Positions 23,947 to 35,342 are shown, counted from the stretch's first letter. The stretch: 64,000 nucleotides of DNA from Tabrizicola soli (GCF_015999335.1 NZ_JAEACP010000012.1:62001-126000); one strand, 5' to 3'. Made by a program: numbers and translations. The notes: generated by a model from the letters alone, not told the origin.

Positions 23947-25008
23947 TCAGAGCCAGTCGGCGCGGCCCGTTCCCACGGCCTCCGCGACGCTGGCAAAGCC
24001 GTCGCGGGCGAGGAGCGCGTCGAGGTCCCGCGCGATCCGGGGGATGAGCGAGATTCCTTCGTAGACCATGGCGGTGTAAAGCTGCACCGCCGAGGCCCCG
24101 GCGCGGATCTTCTGATAGGCCTGTTCGGCTGTCGCGACGCCGCCGACCCCGATCAGGGGCAGCCCGCCCTCGGTCAGCTGCGACAGTTGCGCCAGCACCC
24201 GGGTGGACTTTTCAAACAAAGGTGCGCCGGAAAGCCCGCCCTGCTGTTCTTGATTTGCGGATTTCAAACCTTCGCGCGAAAGCGTGGTGTTGGTGGCGAT
24301 GATGCCGGAAAGGCCCGACTGCAGGGCCACCCCGGCGATCTGCGCCAACTCGCCCTGGGTCAGATCGGGGGCGATCTTCAGGAAGATGGGGATCGGGCGC
24401 GGCAGGGCGGCGCGGGCCGCCATCACTCCGGCAAGGAGGGCCGACAGGGCGGCGGGGCCCTGCAGGTCGCGCAGTTTCTCGGTATTGGGCGAGCTGACGT
24501 TGACCGTCGCGAAATCGACATGCGGGCCGCAGAGCGCCAGCACGCGGGCGAAATCGGCGGCGCGGTTCTCGGAGGTCTTGTTCGCGCCAAGGTTCAGCCC
24601 GACCGGAACCGGGCCCGGGGTGCGTCGGGCAAGACGGGCGGCGATCACCTCGGCGCCCGCGTTGTTGAAGCCGAAGCGGTTGATCGCTGCGCGGTCCTCG
24701 GTCAGCCGGAACAGGCGCGGGCGCGGATTGCCGGGCTGCGGCAGGGGGGTGGCGGCGCCCACCTCGATGAAGCCGAAGCCCGCGCGCGAGAGGGGGGCGA
24801 TCGCCTCGGCGTTCTTGTCGTAACCCGCCGCAAGGCCCACCGGGTTCGGCAGCGCCAGACCCGCAAGCCTGGTCGCCAGTCGGGGCGAGGTCACCGGGCC
24901 GGGCAGCGGGGCCAGGCCCGACCGCAGCGCGCGGAGCGACAGGCCATGCGCGCGCTCGGGGTCGATCCGGTGCAGAAGCGCGAGGCCCGCGTGTTCCAGG
25001 AGGCTCAC
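23947..25008 (-). CDS. pyrD: Dihydroorotate dehydrogenase (quinone), class 2
   Basis: 353 aa, membrane-associated FMN enzyme of pyrimidine synthesis. [48 protein letters not shown], the catalytic serine region [18 protein letters not shown] (class 2 uses Ser), and the FMN-phosphate end [17 protein letters not shown] are visible. The start is GTG at 25008, overlapping the DUF952 stop as [24 protein letters not shown] is the usual class 2 N-terminal helix. Confidence 0.95.
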   Translation of the reverse strand: MSLLEHAGLALLHRIDPERAHGLSLRALRSGLAPLPGPVTSPRLATRLAGLALPNPVGLAAGYDKNAEAIAPLSRAGFGFIEVGAATPLPQPGNPRPRLFRLTEDRAAINRFGFNNAGAEVIAARLARRTPGPVPVGLNLGANKTSENRAADFARVLALCGPHVDFATVNVSSPNTEKLRDLQGPAALSALLAGVMAARAALPRPIPIFLKIAPDLTQGELAQIAGVALQSGLSGIIATNTTLSREGLKSANQEQQGGLSGAPLFEKSTRVLAQLSQLTEGGLPLIGVGGVATAEQAYQKIRAGASAVQLYTAMVYEGISLIPRIARDLDALLARDGFASVAEAVGTGRADWL

Positions 25009-25343
25009 AGCAGGCCCTCGGGGAAGATGTGGCCGGAGGCGCCCAGCGGCAGGGACTTGTCCCAGACCACCTCCTCCAGGCGGAGCGGCCGGTAGAGATG
25101 CGGGAAGAGCTGTCCGCCCCGCGAAGGCTCCCATTTCAGTTCCGGACCCAGCCGGTCGGGGTCGAAGGCCACCAGCACCAGGTCGCTTTCGCTGGCGAAC
25201 CATTTGGCGGCGGTCTCGGCGACCTGGGCGGGGGTCGAGAAATGGATGAAGCCGTCGGCAAGGTCCACCGGCGCGCCCAGCGTCTGGCCGGCGGCGCGGA
25301 AGGCATCCCATTCGGAGCGGCGGAGGATCTTGAGGATGAGCAT
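25005..25343 (-). CDS. DUF952 family protein
   Basis: 112 aa. [19 protein letters not shown], then [20 protein letters not shown] and [14 protein letters not shown], the diagnostic blocks of DUF952, a small cytoplasmic fold related to tRNA-like or glutathione-transferase-associated proteins whose biochemistry is unknown. ATG at 25343 chosen because the conserved sequence begins there. Stop overlaps the pyrD start by 4 nt, so the two are translationally coupled, an arrangement that recurs in alphaproteobacteria. Confidence 0.85.
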   Translation of the reverse strand: MLILKILRRSEWDAFRAAGQTLGAPVDLADGFIHFSTPAQVAETAAKWFASESDLVLVAFDPDRLGPELKWEPSRGGQLFPHLYRPLRLEEVVWDKSLPLGASGHIFPEGLL

Positions 25344-25422
25344 GGCTGCCGAATAGCGAAGCTTGGGGATGCTGGCAATGGAGCCCGTCACCCGGCGCCT
25401 GTCTGCGGCGGCTCACAGCCGG

Positions 25423-25457
25423 AAAATGGGACACGGCGCGCTGGCACGCCGTGTCCC
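25423..25457 (-). terminator. Terminator of the Gly-Asn repeat protein gene
   Basis: Minus strand: GGGACACGGCG, 8-nt loop, CGCCGTGTCCC followed by ATTTTCC. The stem is 11 bp and perfect, 14 nt after the stop codon. Confidence 0.85.
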
Positions 25458-25470
25458 TTGTTGCTGGGCG

Positions 25471-26313
25471 TCAGTTGTTCTTGCCCTTGCCGTTGCCATT
25501 GCCCTGGCCGGGGTTGCTGGGATCGACGCCGTCCGGATCGTTGCCGTGGCCGTTGTCGTCGTGGCTTCCAGAGTTGTCATTGCCCTGGCCCTGGCTGCCA
25601 CCGTCGTTACCGTTACCGTTACCGTTACCGTTAGCGTTACCGTTACCGTTACCGTTACCGTTACCGTTACCGTTACCGTTACCGTTACCCTGGCCGGGGT
25701 TGCCATTGCCCTGGCCGGGGTTGCTGGGATCGACGCCGCCCGGATCGTTGCCGTGGCCATTGTCGTCATGGCTTCCCGAGTTGTCGTTGCCTTGGCCTTG
25801 GCCCTGATTGCCGTTACCGTTACCGTTACCGTTACCGTTACCGTTACCCTGGCCCGGATTGCCATTGCCTTGACCCGGATTGCTGGGATCGACGCCGCCC
25901 GGATCATTGCCGTGGCCGTTGTCGTCCTTGTCGCCGTCCGAATTGTCGGGCTCACCGCCACCCTGGCCCGGATTGCCGGGATCGACGCCGCCGGGGTCAT
26001 TGCCGTGGCCGTTGTTCCCATCGTCTGGGGACGGGTCCGGAGTCTGTTCAGGCTCCGGTTGCGGGGTGGGGTCCGGCTCCTGGGTGACGTCCTGTCCGGG
26101 CGTCGGCAGAGGATCCGGCTTGGTACCCGGTCCGACTGGCTGGCGGGAGGGCGCATTGTGGTCGCCCGAACCTTGGGCGCAATCCGACCTCATCCATCCT
26201 TCGTCATTTTTATCCTTGGTGTCGGAATAATGACACTCATTAGGACCTTTTGTTTCCGCACTGGCACTCAACGCAATCGTAACGAAAGTACACGCAAGCA
26301 GCAATTGTTTCAT
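25471..26313 (-). CDS. Secreted low-complexity (Gly-Asn)n repeat protein
   Basis: 280 aa. Sec signal peptide MKQLLLACTFVTIALSASA, then a short Cys-containing segment (NECHYSDTKDK...SDCAQ) and a Pro/Thr/Asp-rich linker. The remaining two thirds are repeats of an acidic module (DDNGHGNDPGGVDPSNPGQG, four copies with small differences) separated by pure Gly-Asn runs. Asp/Asn/Gly richness suggests calcium binding or a flexible extracellular spacer; no catalytic domain. The runs are encoded by GGTAAC hexamers, using GGT where the genome prefers GGC, a sign of recent slippage expansion. ATG has GAAAGGAAAAG upstream. Confidence 0.85.
   Translation of the reverse strand: MKQLLLACTFVTIALSASAETKGPNECHYSDTKDKNDEGWMRSDCAQGSGDHNAPSRQPVGPGTKPDPLPTPGQDVTQEPDPTPQPEPEQTPDPSPDDGNNGHGNDPGGVDPGNPGQGGGEPDNSDGDKDDNGHGNDPGGVDPSNPGQGNGNPGQGNGNGNGNGNGNGNQGQGQGNDNSGSHDDNGHGNDPGGVDPSNPGQGNGNPGQGNGNGNGNGNGNGNGNGNANGNGNGNGNDGGSQGQGNDNSGSHDDNGHGNDPDGVDPSNPGQGNGNGKGKNN
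25606..25689. repeat. GTTACC hexanucleotide tandem tract, 14 units
   Basis: Fourteen consecutive 6-bp units on the plus strand, one of them GTTAGC (giving Ala for Gly). In the minus-strand gene each unit encodes Gly-Asn and keeps frame. Confidence 0.9.
25813..25848. repeat. GTTACC hexanucleotide tandem tract, 6 units
   Basis: Six perfect units of the same hexamer as the 14-unit tract, in the same gene and frame. Confidence 0.9.
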
Positions 26314-26383
26314 TGCTTTTCCTTTCGCAGTCTAAGCCATACTTTTGCGCGCTTGACACGGCTGTTCGGTGACTGGATCGGGG

Positions 26384-26399
26384 TTAACGGGAGGTTAAT
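26384..26399. promoter_or_regulatory. CtrA-box-like sequence in a divergent promoter
   Basis: TTAA-CGGGAGG-TTAAT matches TTAA-N7-TTAAC with only the last base different. It lies 70 nt upstream of the repeat-protein gene and 150 nt upstream of the nucleotidase homologue. Confidence 0.35.
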
Positions 26400-26548
26400 T
26401 TGCGGCGGCAATATGCCGCACTTACCAGGGGTTGTGTCACCGCACCCCCAACAGGCGAGTCGGGCCGGTTGCATACAACGCGGCTTTGACAGCGGCGCGG
26501 AATCTGGCGCAGTCTCGACCTCGGGGACCGATCAAAAGGAGACTCGCG

Positions 26549-28045
26549 ATGCATGGGATTTCAAGACTGGCGGTTGTCGCGGCACTGATGGCCTCGGCGG
26601 CGCAGGCCGAGACGGTGAAGCTGACGCTGCTTGGCGTGGGCGATGTCTACAACTTCGAGGAGGAGGACGGCCGCGGTGGTTTCGCCCGGCTGAACGCGGT
26701 GGCCAAGGCCGAGCGCGCGGCCAATCCGAACACGCTTTATCTCTTCAACGGCGACATGCTCTCGCCCTCGCTGGCCTCGGGGTTCGACCAGGGCCAGAAC
26801 ACCATCGACTTCACCAATCTGGTGCCCTTCGACCTGGCGGTGCCGGGCAACCACGAGTTCGATTTCGGGCCGGAGAACTTCTTCCAGAAGATGAAGGCGT
26901 CGAAATATCCTTGGGCGGCGATCAACATCACCAATGATGACGGCAGCGCCATCGAGGGGCTGGGCGGCGTGATGGTGAAGGAGGTCGGCGGCCTCAAGGT
27001 GGCGCTGATCCCGCTGGCGCAGGATACCTCGCCCGAGGTCAGCTCGACCGGCAGCCTGAAGTTCCTGCCGACAGTGGAAACCGGCATCGCGGCGGCCGCG
27101 AAAGCGCGCGAGGAGGGCGCGGATATCGTCGTCGGCGTCGTCCAGACCAATATGGAGAACGACCGGGCATTGATGGCGTCGCATGCCTTCGACGTGATCC
27201 TGTCGGGCGACGACCATTCCTATGCCACCGCCTACGACGGGGTGACGGCCTATGTCGAGACCAGTATCGACGGGCAGTTCCTGACTCCGGTCGATCTGGC
27301 GGTCGAGGTCGAGGAGAAGGACGGCAAGCGCGAGATCAGCTGGACTCCGGCCTTCCGCTTCATCGACACGGCGACGGTGGAACCCGACCCGGAATCGGTC
27401 GCGATGGCCGACAAGCTGCGCGCGACGATGGACCAGAACCTGAATGTCGAGATCGGCACGGTCGAGGCCCCGCTGGACAGCCGCCGCAACGTGGTGCGGG
27501 CCGAGGAAGCGACGATGGGCAACCTGATCGCCGATGCGATGCGGGATGCGACGGCGGCGGATATCGCGATCATGAATGGTGGCGGCATCCGGGGCGACAC
27601 GACCTATGAGGCGGGGCGCAAGCTCACCCGGCGCGACATCCTGACCGAACTGCCCTTCGGCAACATCACCGTGGTGACGGAGCTGCCGGGCAGCCAGGTG
27701 CTGCTGGCGCTGGAAAACGGGGTGAGCCAGGTCGAGAACGGCGCGGGCCGCTTCGCGCAGGTCTCGGGCGTGACCTATGCCTTCGACGCCTCGGCCCCGG
27801 CGGGGTCGCGGGTCAGCGAGGTCATGGTGGCGGGCGCGCCGCTCGAGGCCGACAAGCTCTACAAGGTCGCGGTCAACGACTATATCCTGGGCGGCGGCGA
27901 CGGCTATGCCGCGCTTGGCGGCGGGCGGATCGTGACGGATGGGCCGACCGGGCAGCTCGTGGCCAATGACGTGATGGCCTATGTCGAGAAGCTGGGCACG
28001 GTGAATGTCGCGGTCGAGGGGCGGATCAGGAAGCTGGGACAGTAA
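26549..28045 (+). CDS. 5'-nucleotidase/UshA-family periplasmic protein with altered metal site
   Basis: 498 aa with a Sec signal peptide (MHGISRLAVVAALMASAAQA). N-terminal calcineurin-like domain and C-terminal nucleotide-binding domain are both present: FNGDMLSPS, VPGNHEFDFG, then MNGGGIRGD and LGGGDGYAAL. Usual metal ligands differ: the first DxH reads DVY, the middle SH motif reads VVQTNMEND, and the last GHxH reads SGDDHS. It may therefore have altered metal use or have lost catalysis, while the substrate-binding half is intact. ATG at 26549 follows AAAAGGAGA. It diverges from the Gly-Asn repeat gene. Confidence 0.85.
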   Translation: MHGISRLAVVAALMASAAQAETVKLTLLGVGDVYNFEEEDGRGGFARLNAVAKAERAANPNTLYLFNGDMLSPSLASGFDQGQNTIDFTNLVPFDLAVPGNHEFDFGPENFFQKMKASKYPWAAINITNDDGSAIEGLGGVMVKEVGGLKVALIPLAQDTSPEVSSTGSLKFLPTVETGIAAAAKAREEGADIVVGVVQTNMENDRALMASHAFDVILSGDDHSYATAYDGVTAYVETSIDGQFLTPVDLAVEVEEKDGKREISWTPAFRFIDTATVEPDPESVAMADKLRATMDQNLNVEIGTVEAPLDSRRNVVRAEEATMGNLIADAMRDATAADIAIMNGGGIRGDTTYEAGRKLTRRDILTELPFGNITVVTELPGSQVLLALENGVSQVENGAGRFAQVSGVTYAFDASAPAGSRVSEVMVAGAPLEADKLYKVAVNDYILGGGDGYAALGGGRIVTDGPTGQLVANDVMAYVEKLGTVNVAVEGRIRKLGQ

Positions 28046-28056
28046 CCGGGTCTCTG

Positions 28057-28123
28057 CTCGTCGATTGACTTCGTCACTCCTCGCGCGGGGCCTGCCGAGG
28101 AGGAGACGAAGTCGAACGACGAG
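28057..28123. repeat. REP-like palindrome, copy 1
   Basis: The left arm starts CTCGTCGATTGACTTCGTCA and the right arm ends GACGAAGTCGAACGACGAG; the arms are about 27 nt each and nearly complementary. It is related to 62481-62556. It lies 12 nt after the nucleotidase stop and may terminate its transcription. Confidence 0.7.
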
Positions 28124-28215
28124 GGGTGCGGGCGCGGGGATGGACGCGATCCACCACCGCGAGTGGGGCGGCGCCGATCCTCCCGCTGGCGGGCGCAGAT
28201 TCCGCGGGCCAAGGC

Positions 28216-28244
28216 TTGAGGTCGGGGCAGGGCGATGCTATCTG
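28216..28244 (+). promoter_or_regulatory. Sigma-70-type promoter of tRNA-Gly
   Basis: TTGAGG, 17-bp spacer, TATCTG; the -10 element ends 9 nt before the mature tRNA start. Confidence 0.7.
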
Positions 28245-28253
28245 AAAGGCAGC

Positions 28254-28327
28254 GCGGGTGTTGTGTAATGGTAAGACCCTAGCCTTCCAAGCTAGAGACA
28301 CGGGTTCGATTCCCGTCACCCGCTCCA
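28254..28327 (+). tRNA. tRNA-Gly (UCC)
   Basis: Acceptor GCGGGTG pairs with CACCCGC. The short D arm is GTGTAATGGTAAGAC, and the anticodon arm CTAGC-CTTCCAA-GCTAG carries anticodon TCC. The T arm is CGGGTTCGATTCCCG. Discriminator T is followed by an encoded CCA at 28325-28327. Confidence 0.97.
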
Positions 28328-28470
28328 TTCCCCCATATACCTGTCCACGTTGGACAATTCGGTCGTTCCCAATGAAATCAACGGCTTGGCTGTGGGCTTT
28401 TACCACCTGTCAAGCATGATTCCGGGCCGCGCCGGGCGCAGGCGGGCAATATCGCCCACCCTTGCGATCG

Positions 28471-29259
28471 TCACAGGTTCTCGGCCTGCGGGAAGCCCAG
28501 GACGTGATAGCCGCCGTCGACATGGACGATCTCGCCCGTCGTGCAGGCGCCATAGTCCGAGCAGAGCCAGACCGCCGTGCCGCCGATCGCCTCCAGCGTC
28601 GCATTGGCGCGCAGGGGGGCGTTGTCCTCGGTATGGCGGAAGGTTGCCCGTGCGCCGCCAATGGCCGATCCGGCCAGCGTCTTCATCGGGCCGGGGGAGA
28701 TCGCGTTCACCCGGATCTTCTGCGGCCCGAGGTCATTCGCCAGATAGCGCGTCGCCGATTCCAGCGCCGCCTTGGCCACGCCCATCACGTTGTAGTTCGG
28801 CACCACCTTGTTCGACCCCTGGAAGGTCAGCGTGATCAGCGTGCCGCCCTGGGGCATCAGCGCCTCGGCCCGGCGGGCGACGTCGATGAAGCTGAAGCAG
28901 GAGATGTTCAGCGAGTTCAGGAAGTTGCCCTTGGTCGTGTTGATGAAGCGCCCGGTCAGCTCGTTCTTGTCGGAAAAGGCGATGGCGTGGATGATGAAAT
29001 CCAGCGCGCCCCAGCGGCGGCCGATCTCGGCGAAGCAGGCGTCGAGGCTGTCCTCGTCGGTCACGTCCACGTCGATCAGGAGGTCCGAGCCGACGCTGGC
29101 GGCCAGCGGTTGCACCCGCTTGCCGAAAGCCTCGCCCTGGTAGCTGAACGCAAGCTCCGCCCCCTCGGCCGCCAGCGCGGATGCGATGCCCCAGGCGATG
29201 GAACGCTCGTTCGCCACGCCCATGACAAGCCCGCGCTTGCCCTTCATCAGTTCGGCCAT
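28471..29259 (-). CDS. fabI: Enoyl-[acyl-carrier-protein] reductase (NADH)
   Basis: 262 aa SDR-fold enzyme reducing enoyl-ACP in fatty acid elongation. KGKRGLVMGVANERSIAWGI is the FabI-specific nucleotide motif; the catalytic pair lies in SNKVVPNYNVMGVAKAALE (Tyr-x6-Lys), and ISPGPMKTLAGSAIGG is the substrate loop. It starts 6 nt after the fabB stop, so fabB-fabI form an operon. Normal length. Confidence 0.97.
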   Translation of the reverse strand: MAELMKGKRGLVMGVANERSIAWGIASALAAEGAELAFSYQGEAFGKRVQPLAASVGSDLLIDVDVTDEDSLDACFAEIGRRWGALDFIIHAIAFSDKNELTGRFINTTKGNFLNSLNISCFSFIDVARRAEALMPQGGTLITLTFQGSNKVVPNYNVMGVAKAALESATRYLANDLGPQKIRVNAISPGPMKTLAGSAIGGARATFRHTEDNAPLRANATLEAIGGTAVWLCSDYGACTTGEIVHVDGGYHVLGFPQAENL

Positions 29260-29265
29260 GATGCG

Positions 29266-32164
<2,899 letters not shown>

Positions 32165-32253
32165 CGCCCGTCAGGCGGGGCCCCGCGCGGGCCCCGTTTT
32201 CGGTCTTGCGCGCCGGGCCTTGCGGGCCGATCCTGCGGGCAGGAGGTGCGCTC

Positions 32254-32628
32254 ATGGACCCGGTGACCGGTGGATGCCAATGCGGCGCGGTGCGGCTCAC
32301 GGCGGCGGGACCGCCCCTGCGGGTGGGCATCTGCCATTGCCTCGACTGCCGCAAGCACCACGGCACGCTGTTTCACGCCTCGGCGATCTTCCCGGCCTCG
32401 GCCGTCACGGTGACGGGAGAGTTGCGCGACTACCACGGCCGCTGCTTCTGCCCGACCTGCGGCTCCTCGGTCCTGGGCCGCAGCGGCGACGAGATCGAGG
32501 TCAACCTCGGCACTCTCGATGCCCCCGACCAGTTCCGCCCGATCTATGAGCTGTGGTGCATCCGGCGCGAGGGCTGGTTGCCCCCGTTCCCCGGCATGAC
32601 GCTGCATCCCCGCGATGCGGGGCCGTGA
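32254..32628 (+). CDS. GFA family zinc protein
   Basis: 124 aa. GGCQCGAVRLTA, GICHCLDCRKHHGTLF and CFCPTCGSSV provide the zinc-binding Cys arrangement of the GFA (glutathione-dependent formaldehyde-activating enzyme) / CENP-V family. The catalytic claim for the founding member is weak, so only the fold is assigned. ATG at 32254 follows AGGAGG. It lies 89 nt after gdhA on the same strand and ends 1 nt before the convergent fabA stop. A second GFA gene is at 34846. Confidence 0.85.
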   Translation: MDPVTGGCQCGAVRLTAAGPPLRVGICHCLDCRKHHGTLFHASAIFPASAVTVTGELRDYHGRCFCPTCGSSVLGRSGDEIEVNLGTLDAPDQFRPIYELWCIRREGWLPPFPGMTLHPRDAGP

Positions 32629-32629
32629 C

Positions 32630-33139
32630 TCAGGCCTCGCTCAGCGCGACCTTCATGTCCTTGACGAGGTAGATCGTCTCGCCATCCGCCTCGACGCGCC
32701 CGTCCGCCACGCCCATCGTCAGGCGGCGGGTCTGGATCGCCTTGGTGAAATCCACGAAATAGGTCAGCTTCTTGCGGTCCGGCCGCACCATGCCGGTCAG
32801 CTTGACCTCGCCCACGCCAAGCGCGTAGCCGCGCCCCTGCCAGCCGCGCCAGCCGAGGTTGAAGCCGGTCAGCTGCCACAGGCCGTCCAGCCCCAGGCAA
32901 CCCGGCATGATCGGGTTGCCGGGGAAGTGGCATTCGAAGAACCACAGGTCCGGGGTGATGTCGAACTCGGCCACCACATGGCCCTTGCCATGCTCGCCCC
33001 GATCTTCGGAGATGTCGGTGATCCGGTCCATCATCAGCATCGGCGGCGCGGGCAGTTGCGCGTTGCCGGGGCCGAAAAGCTCCCCCCGCGAGCAGGCGAG
33101 CAGCGCCTCCTTGTCGAAAAAGGTCGGATAGGACGCCAT
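32630..33139 (-). CDS. fabA: 3-hydroxydecanoyl-[acyl-carrier-protein] dehydratase/isomerase
   Basis: 169 aa hot-dog-fold enzyme that introduces the cis double bond for unsaturated fatty acids. Active-site His in [19 protein letters not shown] (about residue 70) and Asp in the following helix; [20 protein letters not shown] completes the domain. It is divergent from irr. In related genomes I know fabA, fabB and fabI as one run beside irr; here gdhA and a GFA gene intervene between fabA and fabB. Confidence 0.97.
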   Translation of the reverse strand: MASYPTFFDKEALLACSRGELFGPGNAQLPAPPMLMMDRITDISEDRGEHGKGHVVAEFDITPDLWFFECHFPGNPIMPGCLGLDGLWQLTGFNLGWRGWQGRGYALGVGEVKLTGMVRPDRKKLTYFVDFTKAIQTRRLTMGVADGRVEADGETIYLVKDMKVALSEA

Positions 33140-33269
33140 CGCTCGTGATCCCCTCGTTACATCTGGCCCTGATTAGCATCCGGGCGCAAAGAGTGGCAAG
33201 TCTGGCCCGCCCGGCGTCTGGCCGCCCGGCCTTTGGGGTGCGTCACCTTGCCAGCCGGGGGATTAGGGT

Positions 33270-33298
33270 TTGAAACCGGGCCGCAGAACCCCTTATAT
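33270..33298 (+). promoter_or_regulatory. Promoter of irr
   Basis: TTGAAA, exactly 17 bp, TTATAT, ending 22 nt before the irr start codon; an excellent sigma-70-type match. Confidence 0.75.
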
Positions 33299-33320
33299 GG
33301 AGTGACGCACAGGAAAACCG

Positions 33321-33749
33321 ATGACCCAGGCATTTGATCCCCGGCAGACGCAGCGCAGCACCGCATGGCTGGCCTCGGCCGGACTGCGCCCGACGCGGCA
33401 ACGCATCGCCCTGGCCGAGCTTCTGGTCGGCGATGGCGAGAACCGGCATGTCACCGCCGAAAGCCTGCACGCGGCCTCGCGCGCTGCGGGTGAGGCGGTC
33501 AGCCTTGCCACCGTCTATAACACGCTGCGCGCCTTCTGCGAGGCCGGCCTGATGAACGAGGTCGTGGTCGACGGCTCGAAAAGCTATTTCGACACCCGCA
33601 CCGACGACCATCCGCATTACTACTGGGAAGACAGCCACAGCCTGACCGACGCCCCGGCCGAGGAGTTGAGCATCGCCTCCTTGCCGAAGGTGCCCGAGGG
33701 GATGACCGTCTCCCGCGTCGATGTGGTGATCCGCCTGCGCAAGGCCTGA
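33321..33749 (+). CDS. irr: Iron response regulator Irr (Fur family)
   Basis: 142 aa. The Fur-type winged helix (LRPTRQRIALAELL ... VSLATVYNTLRAFCEAGLM) is complete. DTRTDDHPHYYWEDSHSL contains the HxH (HPH) region that in Irr proteins binds haem or metal, replacing the Fur Cys-rich zinc sites; there are no CxxC motifs. Irr represses or activates iron genes under iron limitation in alphaproteobacteria and is degraded on sensing haem in rhizobia. An AGGAAA site precedes the ATG. The position beside fabA is typical. Confidence 0.92.
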   Translation: MTQAFDPRQTQRSTAWLASAGLRPTRQRIALAELLVGDGENRHVTAESLHAASRAAGEAVSLATVYNTLRAFCEAGLMNEVVVDGSKSYFDTRTDDHPHYYWEDSHSLTDAPAEELSIASLPKVPEGMTVSRVDVVIRLRKA

Positions 33750-33849
33750 GACGCGCCGGGCGGGACCGGGGCGGGTAGCCCCACGCCCGCGCCGCTTACC
33801 GCACCGAAGGGCGGCCGATGCCGCGCCGACGCCGGCCCCCGGCAAGGGG

Positions 33850-34719
33850 TCAGAACCACTGTCCCGGCTCCATCAGGCCAAGGTCCATCAACTGCTGGCT
33901 CTCCCAGCGGAACGGGGCCGAGTTGTGCCAGCGGAACCCCGAGATCGCATGGCGCGAGCCGGGATTGCTGCGCAGCGCCTTGGCGGTGCGGAAGGAGCAG
34001 ACTGCCGCCGTCAGGTTGTGATGCCAGGCGCAGGCATAGGTGTTCATCTCCTCCTCCGACAGGGTGAAGTCGGGCAGAAGCCGCAGGCCCGGTTTGGCGC
34101 GGAACAGCGAGATCCGGTCGATCCGCCGCCGGGCCGGGGGGACATGCTCCTCGAAGCGCCAGCGCAGACCGCCGTAGAAATCCAGCTGGCGCTCTTTCGG
34201 GTGGTTGTGCCGCGCCGGGTCCTTGCGGGCCAGCGCGTAATAGCCCGAGCGGTCAAGCCAGCAGTCCTGCAGGTCGACCGCATTGCCGTGGGCGCCGAGG
34301 TCGCCGGCGTAAAGGTCGATGACATAGGTCAGCATCGCCTCGCGCCGTTCCTCGCCGTGGAAGGTCAGCATCTCGCCGACGCGCCGGGTCTCGCAGAAGG
34401 GGAAGAACAGGTATTCGGCGTTGTGGCAGTAGTGGAGCCAGGCCCCCGCGACCTGGTCGACCACCTGGTTGACGGCACCGACCAGCGCATCCTCGGCAAA
34501 GACGTCATGGGTGACGACATGGATCCGGTCGGAAAGGCCCGGCCCCGGCGTGATCCCTTCGGGGGCCAGCAGCACCACGTCGCGGAAGCCGCATTTCAGC
34601 TGATGCGCGAGGGTCGACGCGACCTCGACCGCATCCTCGGCCATGACCAGCGACAGGGGGCCTTTGGCAAGATCCGGGGCCTTGGCGGCCAGAAGCGAGG
34701 CAAGCGAGGGATAGCGCAT
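33850..34719 (-). CDS. Conserved protein of unknown function, 289 aa
   Basis: Opens MRYPSLASLLAAKAPDLAKG with the alternating hydrophobic strand PLSLVMAEDAVEVASTLAHQL, followed by FRDVVLLAPEGI and DRIHVVTHDVF, which suggest an alpha/beta nucleotide-sugar-type domain; the second half is rich in aromatic residues, His and Arg (LDFYGGLRWRFEEHVP, WHHNLTAAVCSF, SGFRWHNSAPFRWES). A glycosyltransferase-like fold is possible, but there is no clear DxD. No signal peptide or membrane helix. The start is the ATG at 34719; the upstream sequence has only a weak ribosome site. Confidence 0.55.
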   Translation of the reverse strand: MRYPSLASLLAAKAPDLAKGPLSLVMAEDAVEVASTLAHQLKCGFRDVVLLAPEGITPGPGLSDRIHVVTHDVFAEDALVGAVNQVVDQVAGAWLHYCHNAEYLFFPFCETRRVGEMLTFHGEERREAMLTYVIDLYAGDLGAHGNAVDLQDCWLDRSGYYALARKDPARHNHPKERQLDFYGGLRWRFEEHVPPARRRIDRISLFRAKPGLRLLPDFTLSEEEMNTYACAWHHNLTAAVCSFRTAKALRSNPGSRHAISGFRWHNSAPFRWESQQLMDLGLMEPGQWF

Positions 34720-34845
34720 GGCGCCAGATTCCGCGATCCGGGGCGGCGGCGCAAGGTGTCGTCTCGCCTGCCGCCGGTGTCGGCTTTGTCGGGTCGGCGG
34801 CGGCCGTTTGCTGCCAGCCTGGCCACACAGGGATTGGAGGACAGG

Positions 34846-35265
34846 ATGAGCGAGCATGAGACCGGGGGCTGCCTTTGCGGCAAGGTGCGTTTCACCACCC
34901 ATGGCCCGCTGCGCGAGGTGGTGTTCTGCCATTGCTCGCAATGCCGCCGCCAGTCGGGGCTTTACTTCGCCGCCACCAGCATCCCCGCCGATCGGCTGAC
35001 GCTGGAGGGCGAGGCGGAGATCACCTGGTTCGCGGCCTCGGACTTCGCCCGGCGCGGCTTCTGCGGCACCTGCGGGACGCTCCTGTTCTGGAAGCCGAAT
35101 GACGAGCCGCGCTATGCGATCCTGGCGGGGGCCTTCGACCGGCCGGAATGCCTGCACCCCGGCCACCACATCTGCACCGCGGGCCGGCCCCGGTTCTATG
35201 CGATCGGCGACGGCCTGCCGCAGTACCCCGGCGACGGTCCCGGCGTCGTGACCGCCGCAGGCTGA
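34846..35265 (+). CDS. GFA family zinc protein, second copy
   Basis: 139 aa. [29 protein letters not shown] and [14 protein letters not shown] are the three zinc-ligand blocks of the GFA/CENP-V family. Its sequence is clearly different from the copy at 32254, so it is not a recent duplicate. ATG at 34846 is preceded by GGAGGACAGG. It leads toward miaB on the same strand after 77 nt. Confidence 0.87.
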   Translation: MSEHETGGCLCGKVRFTTHGPLREVVFCHCSQCRRQSGLYFAATSIPADRLTLEGEAEITWFAASDFARRGFCGTCGTLLFWKPNDEPRYAILAGAFDRPECLHPGHHICTAGRPRFYAIGDGLPQYPGDGPGVVTAAG

Positions 35266-35342
35266 ACCCGGCGTTGCCGCGCCCGGCGTCAGGGTGTAAA
35301 CGGCCGGTCATCCCGGCCCGACCCTCCGGAAGGACACCGCGC

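Noticed and set aside
25606-25848. Tandem hexamers considered as a CRISPR-like or VNTR non-coding array
   Set aside because: The unit is 6 bp without spacers, lies in frame within a signal-peptide-bearing gene and encodes Gly-Asn throughout, so it is a coding microsatellite and not a CRISPR array.
28342-28356. TGTCCA-CGT-TGGACA palindrome 15 nt after tRNA-Gly as a terminator
   Set aside because: Short 6-bp stem without a T run; kept out of the features because support is thin.
28254-28470. tRNA-Gly as a possible integration site
   Set aside because: No integrase gene nearby and no repeat of the tRNA 3' end seen in the window; the downstream genes are core metabolism (fabI, fabB).
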